A stretch of 64,000 bases of DNA from an uncultured Flavobacteriales bacterium. Its GTDB lineage: Bacteria; Bacteroidota; Bacteroidia; Flavobacteriales; Crocinitomicaceae. The position numbers were made by a program, and so were the translations under genes. The stretch lies in contig CAMLHZ010000001.1 in the NCBI GenBank assembly GCA_946480085.1, positions 372,001-436,000 on the forward strand, read 5' to 3'. Below, one piece after another: positions 50,995-59,112 of this stretch. The notes under the pieces were generated by a model that saw only the letters and a list, made by a program, of their open reading frames with translations, did no database searches and was not told where the DNA came from. Numbering within the stretch: the first letter of the stretch is position 1; each line of letters opens with the position of its first letter.

Positions 50995-52887
50995 ATGCGT
51001 TTACATTACTTATTTCTATTCTCATTATTCACAACTTCGGCTTTTGCTCAAAAAATGGACTATAAAGTCGATTTGAAGAATTGTAAAAAAGACAGAGTAG
51101 CAGTTGAATTGAATACCACTTATCACGGAAAAGATACCACAACGTTTAACTTTCCAATGACCGTTCCTGGAACATACGCCGTTCTGGATTACGGGAGATA
51201 TATTACCGCGTTCAAGGCCTTTGATTCAAATGGAAAAGCGTTGAAAGTGAAGAAAAAAGGGAACAATACCTTTATGATATTTCCTGGAAAAGATGTTGCA
51301 AAAGTGACCTATTTGGCTGACGATTCATGGGAAGAGAAAAACAAGAAAACGAAGATCTTTGAACCGGCTGGAACTGGTTTTGAAGCTGGAAAATACTTCT
51401 ACCTGAATGGTGGCGGATTGTTCGGTTATTTTGAGATGGACTGGAAGAATGAAGTGGACGTTCTATTTGATAAGCCTGCAAATCTGAAAGGATATACAAC
51501 CTTGATCCAGAAATTGAGAAACGATGATCAGGAAATGTTCTGGGCAAAGAACTATCATGATTTAATTGACAACCCTATTCTCTTCACACACGAAAAGGAA
51601 GAGGTAATGAAAATTCAGAGTACCAAAGTTTCCGTTGCTTCTTATTACGCAGGTTCGGATTCTTCTGCTTATTTCGTTCGACAAAAGATCGACTCTGCTA
51701 TGACAGCAATTGATCAATTTGTTGGTGGAAAGCTCCCTGTTTCTAATTATGCATTTCTGAATTTCGTGAAAGATTACAGAGATATTGGTGAACTATTGAT
51801 GAGTGGGAAATTAGGTCCGCTTGATTATATCAAGATATTCAAAAAATTGGGTGGACAAGGTTTCGGAGCTTTGGAGCACGGACATTCCTCATCTTATTTC
51901 ATGCCTGATTTTGGAAGGAACAGTTACACTGGAATGATCTACGAAACGGCAATTCATGAGTTTCTGCACATTTATTCACCACTGAGTTTGCATAGCCAGT
52001 ACATAGGCGACTTCAACTACACAAAACCAGTGATGTCGAAACACCTTTGGTTGTATGAAGGAACTACTGAGTACTTCTCGGTTTTGGTCGCAATGCAGGG
52101 TGGTTTGTCTACTGTTGAGGAAACGATTAATGATAAAGTGAAAACCAAAATTGTCAGTTCTTATGCTTATCCGGACAGTATTCCGTTTACAGTAATGAGT
52201 GCGAATGTTTTTGACAAACCTTATATCGATCAATACGGTCAGGTTTACGAACGTGGTGCAATCATGGCGATGTTGTTGGATATCGAAATTATGCGTTTGA
52301 CAGGTGGAAAGAAAACGTTGAAAACGGTGATTTTCGATTTATGTGCAAAGTATGGAAGCACGAAATCATTCAATGAAGAAACATTTATTGATGAGTTTGT
52401 TGCTGCAGCTCATCCAGATTTGAAAGCGTTCTTCACAAAGTATGTTGAAGGAAGCACGCCACTGGCTATTCAAGAAGGTTTCAATGTAATTGGAATTGAT
52501 TATGTAAAAGAGCAAAAAGGAACAGTTCCAATGGATATTCTTTCTGAAGCTGACAATAAGGTAAAAGTGAACCGAGGAATTGTGGTGAATGGAATGGTGA
52601 CCGTTTCAAAAGCGGATAAAACCAATTATGCAGGACTTCAATCAGGAGATAAAGTGAACCAAACAGAATTGGATAAAGTTTACAAGAACGAAGATGGAAC
52701 TTATGTTGCAGAAGGAACAATGGTAACCATTAATGTAGAGCGAAAAGGGAAAATGATTCCATTAACGTTCCCAGCTAAGTTTAAGGAAGGAAGTATTAAA
52801 AATCAGATCAGTGTAAACCCGAACATGACTGCGGAACAGGAGAAATTGTTTTATTTATGGTCAACAGGAAAAACATCCAATAGATAA
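50995..52887 (+). CDS. M61 family metallopeptidase with PDZ domain
   Basis: 630 residues. Signal peptide (LFLFSLFTTSAFAQ). An N-terminal beta domain (about 20-180) leads to the catalytic domain with ETAIHEFLHIYSPLSLH (HExxH) and the third ligand in HLWLYEGTTEYFSVL. A PDZ-like segment lies at about 530-610 (YAGLQSGDKVNQTELDKVY). M61 enzymes are secreted aminopeptidases related to glycyl aminopeptidase. It is 40 bases after kdsB but unrelated in function. Confidence 0.88.
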   Translation: MRLHYLFLFSLFTTSAFAQKMDYKVDLKNCKKDRVAVELNTTYHGKDTTTFNFPMTVPGTYAVLDYGRYITAFKAFDSNGKALKVKKKGNNTFMIFPGKDVAKVTYLADDSWEEKNKKTKIFEPAGTGFEAGKYFYLNGGGLFGYFEMDWKNEVDVLFDKPANLKGYTTLIQKLRNDDQEMFWAKNYHDLIDNPILFTHEKEEVMKIQSTKVSVASYYAGSDSSAYFVRQKIDSAMTAIDQFVGGKLPVSNYAFLNFVKDYRDIGELLMSGKLGPLDYIKIFKKLGGQGFGALEHGHSSSYFMPDFGRNSYTGMIYETAIHEFLHIYSPLSLHSQYIGDFNYTKPVMSKHLWLYEGTTEYFSVLVAMQGGLSTVEETINDKVKTKIVSSYAYPDSIPFTVMSANVFDKPYIDQYGQVYERGAIMAMLLDIEIMRLTGGKKTLKTVIFDLCAKYGSTKSFNEETFIDEFVAAAHPDLKAFFTKYVEGSTPLAIQEGFNVIGIDYVKEQKGTVPMDILSEADNKVKVNRGIVVNGMVTVSKADKTNYAGLQSGDKVNQTELDKVYKNEDGTYVAEGTMVTINVERKGKMIPLTFPAKFKEGSIKNQISVNPNMTAEQEKLFYLWSTGKTSNR

Positions 52888-52920
52888 CTAAGCATTAGAC
52901 AATCTGATTTCAGAATCATG

Positions 52921-52950
52921 AAACGCTCATCAATACGGTGGGCGTTTTCT
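52921..52950 (+). terminator. terminator of the M61 peptidase gene
   Basis: AAACGCTCA (52921-52929) pairs with TGGGCGTTT (52939-52947), one G-U pair, then TCTATTTT. Confidence 0.7.
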
Positions 52951-52991
52951 ATTTTCCATTGGAAGGGGTTAGGGGGAGGATTAAAATTAAT

Positions 52992-53030
52992 TGCAAAAAA
53001 AAGGAGAATCAATTGACTCTCCTTTTTTGT
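52992..53030. terminator. bidirectional terminator between M61 and lspA genes
   Basis: AAAAAAGGAGA (52997-53007) pairs exactly with TCTCCTTTTTT (53018-53028), loop ATCAATTGAC, with A-rich and T-rich flanks. It serves the minus-strand lspA gene and backs up the plus-strand one. Confidence 0.85.
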
Positions 53031-53101
53031 AATATTTTTATTTGTCCTTTGCGCCTGCCTTGTTGACAGACAGGTTCTTCAGCGTACCTCTGCGGGAAAT
53101 T

Positions 53102-53812
53102 TTATCTTTTTCTAGACCAAAGACCTTGCTTCTCTTTCGGGAAATATTTACGTTGACGAAGAATGATCATTCCAACACCTACAGAAATTGACGTATCAGC
53201 GAAGTTCCAGATAGCCGGGAACATTTGATTGTCTGTTGTAGATTCTGGATGATCATTGTACCATGGAACCCATGACGGCCAATCGGGAGTAAAATGGAAC
53301 ATATCTACTACATTTCCCATTAAAAAACCCGTGTGGCGTGTTTCAATCTCAAAACCGTAACACATCTGCTTCATTCCGGAACCTTCACTCATGTTGAAAG
53401 GCATACACGGATCGTATGGGAAAATATAATCGTAGAACATGGAATCGATCAAATTTCCAGTTGCGCCGGCGAAAATCAATCCAATAGCAACTAAGAACTC
53501 TGTACGAACCCCTTTTCTGGCTTGCTTGATGAAGTAGTAAACAATTGCTCCAATAGCGATAATTCGGAAGACACTAAGTCCTAATTTGGCCCACATACTT
53601 GCGCCAAACTTAGTTCCAAAAGCCATTCCCTGATTTTCTACATAATACAACTCAAACCAGTCGCCGAAAACCGGCACCTGATCTTCAGGTTTAAATGTAG
53701 ATTTAATGTAGATCTTGAGAACTTGATCGATAAGCAGAATCAAGAACGCAACAATACAAACAATGATAATTTGTTTTTTCAAACTACTTGTTTTGCATGT
53801 TCTTAGCCTCAA
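53102..53812 (-). CDS. lspA: lipoprotein signal peptidase (signal peptidase II)
   Basis: Up to 236 residues. The first ATG (53812) overlaps the DksA-like gene by 29 bases; a TTG at 53782, just after that gene's stop, gives 226 residues and a better signal anchor (KKQIIIVCIVAFLILLIDQV). Catalytic aspartates are in GNVVDMFHF and WNFADTSIS, and GATGNLIDS and VENQGMAFG fit the family. About 50 residues with two cysteines are inserted between GNLID and GNVVD, absent from E. coli LspA. It cleaves prolipoproteins at the lipobox; the many lipoproteins in this window are its substrates. Confidence 0.9.
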   Translation of the reverse strand: MRLRTCKTSSLKKQIIIVCIVAFLILLIDQVLKIYIKSTFKPEDQVPVFGDWFELYYVENQGMAFGTKFGASMWAKLGLSVFRIIAIGAIVYYFIKQARKGVRTEFLVAIGLIFAGATGNLIDSMFYDYIFPYDPCMPFNMSEGSGMKQMCYGFEIETRHTGFLMGNVVDMFHFTPDWPSWVPWYNDHPESTTDNQMFPAIWNFADTSISVGVGMIILRQRKYFPKEKQGLWSRKR

Positions 53813-54164
53813 TGCTCAACGTAGCATGCGGTACTAATTTCAAACGTTCTTTTTGAATCAATTTACCTGTAACACGACAAATTCCGTAAGTCTTGTTCTG
53901 AATACGCATCAAGGCATTCTTTAAATTCTCAATGAATTTTTCCTGACGTGCTGCAAGCTGTGCAACTTCCTCTCTCGATAAAGTTTCAGAACCATCTTCC
54001 ATCATGTTGAAAGTACGGCCGGTATCATCGGTACCGTGGTTGTCGTTCGACAAAGAAGCTTTCAACATATCATAATCATCATGCGCTTCTTTCAATTTTT
54101 CATTGATTAGAACGCGGAATTCTTCCAATTCACTATCTGAGTATCGTGTTTTTTCTTGCGACAT
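53784..54164 (-). CDS. TraR/DksA family protein with reduced zinc site
   Basis: 126 residues from the ATG at 54164 (the frame extends ten codons further). A coiled-coil part (RVLINEKLKEAHDDYDMLKA, REEVAQLAARQEKFIENLKN) leads to the DksA-like tail YGICRVTGKLIQKERLKLVP. Only one of the four zinc cysteines remains (CRVT and PHATLSIEAK replace the CxxC pairs). Proteins like this are common in Bacteroidota; binding in the RNA polymerase secondary channel is inferred from fold. It is coupled to lspA. Confidence 0.85.
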   Translation of the reverse strand: MSQEKTRYSDSELEEFRVLINEKLKEAHDDYDMLKASLSNDNHGTDDTGRTFNMMEDGSETLSREEVAQLAARQEKFIENLKNALMRIQNKTYGICRVTGKLIQKERLKLVPHATLSIEAKNMQNK

Positions 54165-54290
54165 AGTTCTTAGGGTTTTACCAAAGTGGCACAAAAATAA
54201 ACTAAAATCGGTTGTTACCAGCCTTTTTTACTGCTATTTAGATAGATGTTTTCCACAGAACAATAAGTTTCTGAACAAATTCTATCTAAG

Positions 54291-55088
54291 TTATTGTGCT
54301 TCTGATGGTTTGTTCACTTCTTCAATCCAATTCGAGAGCTCAATAAATTCCTCTACTCCTAAGCGCTCAGGTCGAAGTTGTAACATTGGATTTTCTGGAT
54401 AATTAGCTGGTAAAAGTGCTTTTATGGAATTGCGAATTGTTTTTCTACGCTGATTGAAACTCATCTTCACCACTTGCTTGAACAATTTCTCATTACAAGG
54501 TAGTTTTTCACGACTATTTCTAACACAACGAATCACTCCTGATTTCACTTTCGGTGGTGGAATGAACGCATTTTCATCAACCGTAAAACAATATTCTATA
54601 TCGTAATAAGCCTGAAGCAGAACGCTTAGAATTCCGTAGGTTTTTGTCCCAGGTTTCTCGGCTACACGTTGTGCAACTTCTTTCTGGAACATTCCCATGA
54701 TCTCAGGAATATGGTCCTTATAATCAATACACTTGAAAAGAATTTGAGACGAAATGTTGTATGGGAAATTACCAACTACAGCGAATTTCTGATCACCAAC
54801 TATATCAAGTGGATTTATCTTCAAAAAATCGGCTAGAATGATTCGATCGCCAAGCTTTTCTTTGTAGTTCAGGTTCAGAAAATCAATACTTTCTGTATCC
54901 ACATCCATTACGTACAGATGTGTTTTCTCATCATGAAGTAAAAACTCTGTCAACGCACCCGTTCCAGGACCAATTTCAATCGCAGTTGTTACACCGTTGT
55001 GATGCTTGAACTGTTCCGCAATTCGTTTACAAATCGCTTGGTCTTTCAGGAAATGTTGTCCGAGGTGTTTTTTGGGTTTAACGTGCAT
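54291..55088 (-). CDS. rsmA: 16S rRNA dimethyladenosine transferase
   Basis: 265 residues. AdoMet motif EIGPGTGALTEFLL, the acidic motif II YVMDVDTES, LADFLKINP and the catalytic motif NFPYNISSQI (NLPY type). It dimethylates two adenosines near the 3' end of 16S rRNA during 30S assembly. Its start overlaps the DUF4286 gene by 11 bases. Confidence 0.95.
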   Translation of the reverse strand: MHVKPKKHLGQHFLKDQAICKRIAEQFKHHNGVTTAIEIGPGTGALTEFLLHDEKTHLYVMDVDTESIDFLNLNYKEKLGDRIILADFLKINPLDIVGDQKFAVVGNFPYNISSQILFKCIDYKDHIPEIMGMFQKEVAQRVAEKPGTKTYGILSVLLQAYYDIEYCFTVDENAFIPPPKVKSGVIRCVRNSREKLPCNEKLFKQVVKMSFNQRRKTIRNSIKALLPANYPENPMLQLRPERLGVEEFIELSNWIEEVNKPSEAQ

Positions 55089-55401
55089 GTGTGAAGTGTT
55101 CTACAACATTCAATGTACTGCGAAAAGCTGCAAATTTACCGTCGTAACGTTGTTTGTGATCTACCTGTAAGCGTTGTGCGTGTTCTTTTTGGTAGGTGTC
55201 TAAATCTTCCTGACTATAGGCAACATATGTCATGGCGTACGTGCAAGCACCAGTTTCTTCTTCGTTCATCTTAGAAATTCTGCTTTCCAAGAAACAACCA
55301 GTTGCCATCACATCAGGAATATGTGTTGTTCGCATCCAGTTCAACCAATCCAATTCAACAGATGGATCTAAACTAACAGTAACGTTGTAAATGATTTGCA
55401 T
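55078..55401 (-). CDS. DUF4286 family protein
   Basis: 107 residues. It reads MQIIYNVTVSLDPSVELDWL, then a MATGCFLESRISKMNEE stretch and LQVDHKQRYDGKFAAFRSTL, the DUF4286 pattern. It is a small ferredoxin-like fold of unknown role, usually upstream of rsmA in Bacteroidota. It is preceded by a good promoter (55406-55434). Confidence 0.88.
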   Translation of the reverse strand: MQIIYNVTVSLDPSVELDWLNWMRTTHIPDVMATGCFLESRISKMNEEETGACTYAMTYVAYSQEDLDTYQKEHAQRLQVDHKQRYDGKFAAFRSTLNVVEHFTHAR

Positions 55402-55405
55402 GGTG

Positions 55406-55434
55406 CAAAGATAGGTAAATAGACTTTAGACAAA
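55406..55434 (-). promoter_or_regulatory. promoter of DUF4286-rsmA, TTTG-N17-TATCTTTG
   Basis: TATCTTTG on the minus strand (55413-55406) ends four bases before the ATG, and TTTG lies 17 bases upstream of it (55434-55431). Both elements fit the phylum consensus. Confidence 0.6.
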
Positions 55435-55465
55435 AGACTATAGACGAAAGACACTGAAAGTCTCT
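55421..55465. repeat. AGACAAAAGAC words upstream of DUF4286
   Basis: AGACTTTAGACAAAAGACTA and then AGACGAAAGACACTGAAAG. The same vocabulary is in the element at 41309 and, inverted, at 14131. Part of it overlaps the -33 box. Confidence 0.45.
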
Positions 55466-55495
55466 AATTCTAATCTCGGTAGCTATAGGAGCCTA

Positions 55496-55635
55496 AATTC
55501 TAAATTTCAAATTTCAAAATTGATAAACACAGAATCATTCGAAAATATTGGCGTTTGCTCCTCGATAGGATATTCATCTTAAGGTAAGAAAACCGTTTTG
55601 TCCCTTTAGCATTTACAATTTTGGAATTTAAAATT
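55496..55635. repeat. 140-bp inverted-repeat element, copy 2
   Basis: The right arm (55612-55635) matches 23 of 24 bases of the right arm at 11694-11717; the left arm near 55496-55527 is an imperfect inverted copy (AATTCTAAATTTCAAATTTC). GATAGGATA and AAGGTAAG occur inside, as in copy 1. The last bases overlap the stop codon of the MORN-repeat gene. Confidence 0.7.
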
Positions 55636-57895
55636 ATCCTTCAATTGTCTTTTTTAGAATTCCCTTGACGTATTTCGTTCTTCGTATTTCAACATGGTTC
55701 TTATCGTACTCAATAAACCAACCGTGTCTTAAACCATTTTTTACGGAAACAGAGCTTCCGTCAACGTCTGAGATAAAATTGCCCGTGTACGCTTCACTTG
55801 TGCCTACATTCGTATAACCGTAATCTTTTACTGCACCATTGTCATAAGTCACCTGCTCATAAACGTTGGCATTTTTGTGTTCAATTACCACGTATCCCGT
55901 AAGTTTACCCATCGAGTAGTTTCCAGACTCCACAAAGTTTGGTGTTCTTATTTCGTATTTGCCATGTCGTTTCGGCATTGATTCTCCTCGTTCATCACAA
56001 TCTCTCAAAAGAACTAATACGGTATCCGTTTTTGGGAACAAGGAAGTTTTAGCAGCGAACTGATAGAAATCTGTGTAATCTCCATTCTTTATTTCGTACT
56101 TGTAACAAATGACATTCGGCGTTTCATTTGTTACAAGTGTAATTTTATTATAACCTGTTTCGGTAAATTCGGTGATCTCATACAAATACCCAGAAACATA
56201 ACTTCTTTCTTCTACCAGTTTACCTTTTACCTTTTTCGAAAAGATACCATGTTTTTTGCCGTTCTGGTAGTTTTCGGTGATCAGGGTACTGTCAGGAAGA
56301 TATTCCGTAATGGATTCACCATCTAAAAAACCTTTACTGTAATGTTGGACTTTTCTGATCCATTGTACTCCGAACACCATTCCTTGGTCAATCCTCCCGT
56401 CCAATTCCCCGTTAACATAAGTTCCGATGTTGTAATGCATCGAATCTTTTTGGAAACGATATGGTCCGTTCACAACTCCATTTTTATAGGTCATTAAGGA
56501 ATAGTCTTTCATCCATTCACCAGGAATGTACTTAATTGGATGATGCGCCCAAGAACTTTCTTCTGGATCAGTTGGAGGAATTATTTGATCTTGCTCTTTT
56601 CGATAGTAACGAATTACTTCACCATCCAATTTCCCATTCCGGAAGGGTTCAATATAACTTGTATCGCCTTTCAGCGGACCAGATGTAATACAAAAAGTTC
56701 GTTTTCCGTTTTCCAATCCGTTCACAAAGGTGGTTGTAAAGCGGGGCTCATTTTTTTGTGCGAAATTCGAGTCAAACAACTGATAACCGCTATAAACACT
56801 GTCTAACAATCCGTTTTTATAGTAAGCTACATACAAGGTGTCGTTCGAATCGGATGACATTCCAATTGCTTTCCCGGTCTTCAATCCTTGTACGAAAAGT
56901 ACGGTCTCAAGCGCGAAGTATAAACTGTTGGCGGTTGAATGATCCCAATTCACCTCTTCAGGCAGCGCAATTGCGTTTTCGTCGTATTTCCCATTCCATT
57001 TCATATTCACTGGAACAGTTCCCATTCCTTCCTTAAGCCCATTTTTGAATGCTGGACCGTTAAACTTTCTGCCGTTTACCAAATATTTTTCCGTCCCAAC
57101 AGGAATATCACGCTGCCATTGCAAGGATTTAATCACTGTTCGGTTGATGTCATACCACTTCTCAATTCCATATTTCCAATGGTAACTGTGAACGGAGCTA
57201 TGGGAAAGCTGACCGTTAGTGTCAAAATCGGAAACCAAACCGTTCAATCTTCCGGCGCGGTAATTCTCTTTTTTCTTTACGATAGAATCGCCAGGATAAT
57301 AAGTAATTCGTTCTCCATCCAACACACCATTTTTAAAGTTCTCAATGATGGCGCATGTTTTTCCGTTGATGATTTCGGTTTTCTTTTTCGCCCCGTTCAA
57401 AGCATCAAAAACACCATTTTTTTTGACCATTCTGTAGCGATAATGGGGAATTTGTCCTTTCCCATTTGGATTATCAACCACCTCGTAGTCCTGATTAAGA
57501 ATAAATGTTCCGTTGTCGTATGAAGTAGTAATGAAATCACCATTCACATCTGCATTCAGTGTTTTGAATTTGTTCGATTTCAGGTGTGAAACCATATTCC
57601 TGTGTGCACTCTGATCGTAATGTTCAATAACAAACTCGGTCAGGGCAGAATCACCAATTACGAACGTGAAAGATGGGCGCGGAGTTCCAGCAACAACTAA
57701 CACTTTGTACTTCAGGTAATGAAATCCAAGCGAATCTTTTTCCGTTTCAAGTGTATAATCGATATTGCCGTATTGGCTTTTAACGGTTTGAACGTCACAC
57801 TTTTCAAACCATGGAAAATAACCGTTCAGTGAGGAGATCTGACCAAAAACAGAAGCTCCGGCAAGCAAAAACAAACATGTAATGCAATTTCGCAT
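55634..57895 (-). CDS. secreted MORN/YwqK-type repeat protein
   Basis: 753 residues from the ATG at 57895; the frame starts at a TTG two codons earlier. Signal peptide (CLFLLAGASVFGQI). From about residue 170 a long series of MORN-like repeats: NGVLDGERITYYPGDS, YRAGRLNGLVSDFDTNG, YVNGELDGRID, YSKGFLDGESITEYLPDS and YQNGKKHGIFSK. The family is named after YwqK antitoxins, but nothing here suggests toxin-antitoxin function; the repeats build a beta-sheet solenoid. The stop codon lies in the repeat element at 55496-55635. Confidence 0.8.
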   Translation of the reverse strand: MRNCITCLFLLAGASVFGQISSLNGYFPWFEKCDVQTVKSQYGNIDYTLETEKDSLGFHYLKYKVLVVAGTPRPSFTFVIGDSALTEFVIEHYDQSAHRNMVSHLKSNKFKTLNADVNGDFITTSYDNGTFILNQDYEVVDNPNGKGQIPHYRYRMVKKNGVFDALNGAKKKTEIINGKTCAIIENFKNGVLDGERITYYPGDSIVKKKENYRAGRLNGLVSDFDTNGQLSHSSVHSYHWKYGIEKWYDINRTVIKSLQWQRDIPVGTEKYLVNGRKFNGPAFKNGLKEGMGTVPVNMKWNGKYDENAIALPEEVNWDHSTANSLYFALETVLFVQGLKTGKAIGMSSDSNDTLYVAYYKNGLLDSVYSGYQLFDSNFAQKNEPRFTTTFVNGLENGKRTFCITSGPLKGDTSYIEPFRNGKLDGEVIRYYRKEQDQIIPPTDPEESSWAHHPIKYIPGEWMKDYSLMTYKNGVVNGPYRFQKDSMHYNIGTYVNGELDGRIDQGMVFGVQWIRKVQHYSKGFLDGESITEYLPDSTLITENYQNGKKHGIFSKKVKGKLVEERSYVSGYLYEITEFTETGYNKITLVTNETPNVICYKYEIKNGDYTDFYQFAAKTSLFPKTDTVLVLLRDCDERGESMPKRHGKYEIRTPNFVESGNYSMGKLTGYVVIEHKNANVYEQVTYDNGAVKDYGYTNVGTSEAYTGNFISDVDGSSVSVKNGLRHGWFIEYDKNHVEIRRTKYVKGILKKTIEG

Positions 57896-57898
57896 GTC

Positions 57899-57906
57899 CA
57901 AAATTA
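57899..57906 (-). promoter_or_regulatory. -7 promoter element of the MORN gene
   Basis: TAATTTTG on the minus strand, a full TAnnTTTG match, ends three bases before the ATG at 57895. No TTTG at 17-21 bases upstream. Confidence 0.45.
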
Positions 57907-57976
57907 GGGATTTTGTCGACGTGTTGCTTTAATCCACGGTATGGCATGTTCTAATAAATCCTAATTTTAGTTCATC

Positions 57977-59002
57977 ATGGAAATAGGAATAGATAGTTTT
58001 GCTGCTGTATCAGCGAATTCGAATATAAGCAATACGCAAGCGTTGAATGAGTTGCTGGAACGTATTCAACTTGCTGATGAGGTTGGTTTAGACGTTTTTG
58101 GAATTGGTGAGCATCACCGAAAAGAGTTTTTGGATTCGGCGCCATCAATGATCTTAGCAGCAGCAGCTTCGCGTACAAAACGCATCAAGTTGACAAGTGC
58201 TGTAACTGTTCTCAGCGCCGCGGATCCGGTTCGTGTGTTTCAAAATTTCGCAACGCTCGACTTGATTTCGAATGGTAGAGCAGAGATAGTTGCTGGTCGA
58301 GGTTCTTTCATTGAATCGTTTCCATTATTCGGCTTCAACCTAAATGACTACGACGAATTGTTTGCCGAGAAATTGGATCTTTTGCTTCGAATTCAGCAGA
58401 ATGAAGTGGTGAATTGGTCTGGAAAATTTCGCCCTTCATTGAAAAACCAGGCCATCTACCCACGACCGTTGCAGGAAAAACTTCCTATTTGGTTGGGAGT
58501 TGGGGGAACCCCCGCATCATTCGCTAGAGCTGGCGAGTTAGGTTTACCACTGATGGTTGCTGTGATTGGAGGCGAGACCTATCGTTTCAAACCATTAATA
58601 GATCTATACAAAGAAGCCTGGACGGAAGCGGGACATGATCCTAAATATCGAAAAGTAGGTTTGCATTCCTTGGGTTATGTATCTACAACGAAAGAAGAAG
58701 CTATTGCAGATTATTATCCAGGCTACGCTGAAATGTTCACCAAAATTGGAAAAGAGCGTGGATTTGCTCCAGTTACCAGAGAGCGTTTCGATGCGCAAAA
58801 CGGTAAGCTTGGAGCTTTGTTGATTGGAGATCCTACAGAAATAGCTGAGAAAATTCTTCGTCATAGTGAATCACTCGGTGGAATTTCGCGCTTCACTTTC
58901 CAAATGGATGCTGGATTAACACATGAAAAGTTGATGAAAGCAATAGAGTTGATTGGAACTAAAGTTTCGCCAATGGTAAAAGCGGCAGATACGGTAAAAT
59001 GA
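57977..59002 (+). CDS. LLM class flavin-dependent oxidoreductase
   Basis: 341 residues. Luciferase-like TIM-barrel features: MEIGIDSFAA start, RIQLADEVGLDVFGIGEHH, SAVTVLSAADPVRVFQNFAT, SNGRAEIVAGRGSFIESFPL and LPIWLGVGGTPASF. It uses FMN and a reduced flavin or NAD(P)H to oxidise an unknown small substrate. It stands alone; a TAATTTTA sequence at 57960-57967 may serve as its promoter. Confidence 0.88.
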   Translation: MEIGIDSFAAVSANSNISNTQALNELLERIQLADEVGLDVFGIGEHHRKEFLDSAPSMILAAAASRTKRIKLTSAVTVLSAADPVRVFQNFATLDLISNGRAEIVAGRGSFIESFPLFGFNLNDYDELFAEKLDLLLRIQQNEVVNWSGKFRPSLKNQAIYPRPLQEKLPIWLGVGGTPASFARAGELGLPLMVAVIGGETYRFKPLIDLYKEAWTEAGHDPKYRKVGLHSLGYVSTTKEEAIADYYPGYAEMFTKIGKERGFAPVTRERFDAQNGKLGALLIGDPTEIAEKILRHSESLGGISRFTFQMDAGLTHEKLMKAIELIGTKVSPMVKAADTVK

Positions 59003-59100
59003 TTGTTCTATTCACCGTATTCTTAGGATTCCACTCAATAGTCATGTCAAGTTAAAATCCCAATATCTGTTGGTCGTATCGTCTTAATATCTAAATTCCC

Positions 59101-59108
59101 TACCTTTG
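59101..59108 (+). promoter_or_regulatory. -7 promoter element of lepA
   Basis: TACCTTTG, a full TAnnTTTG match, ends four bases before the lepA ATG (59113), so the transcript would be leaderless or nearly so. Confidence 0.5.
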
Positions 59109-59112
59109 CACC

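Noticed and set aside
55634..57895. MORN/YwqK protein as a toxin-antitoxin component
   Set aside because: The family name is historical; the protein is secreted, long and has no toxin partner.
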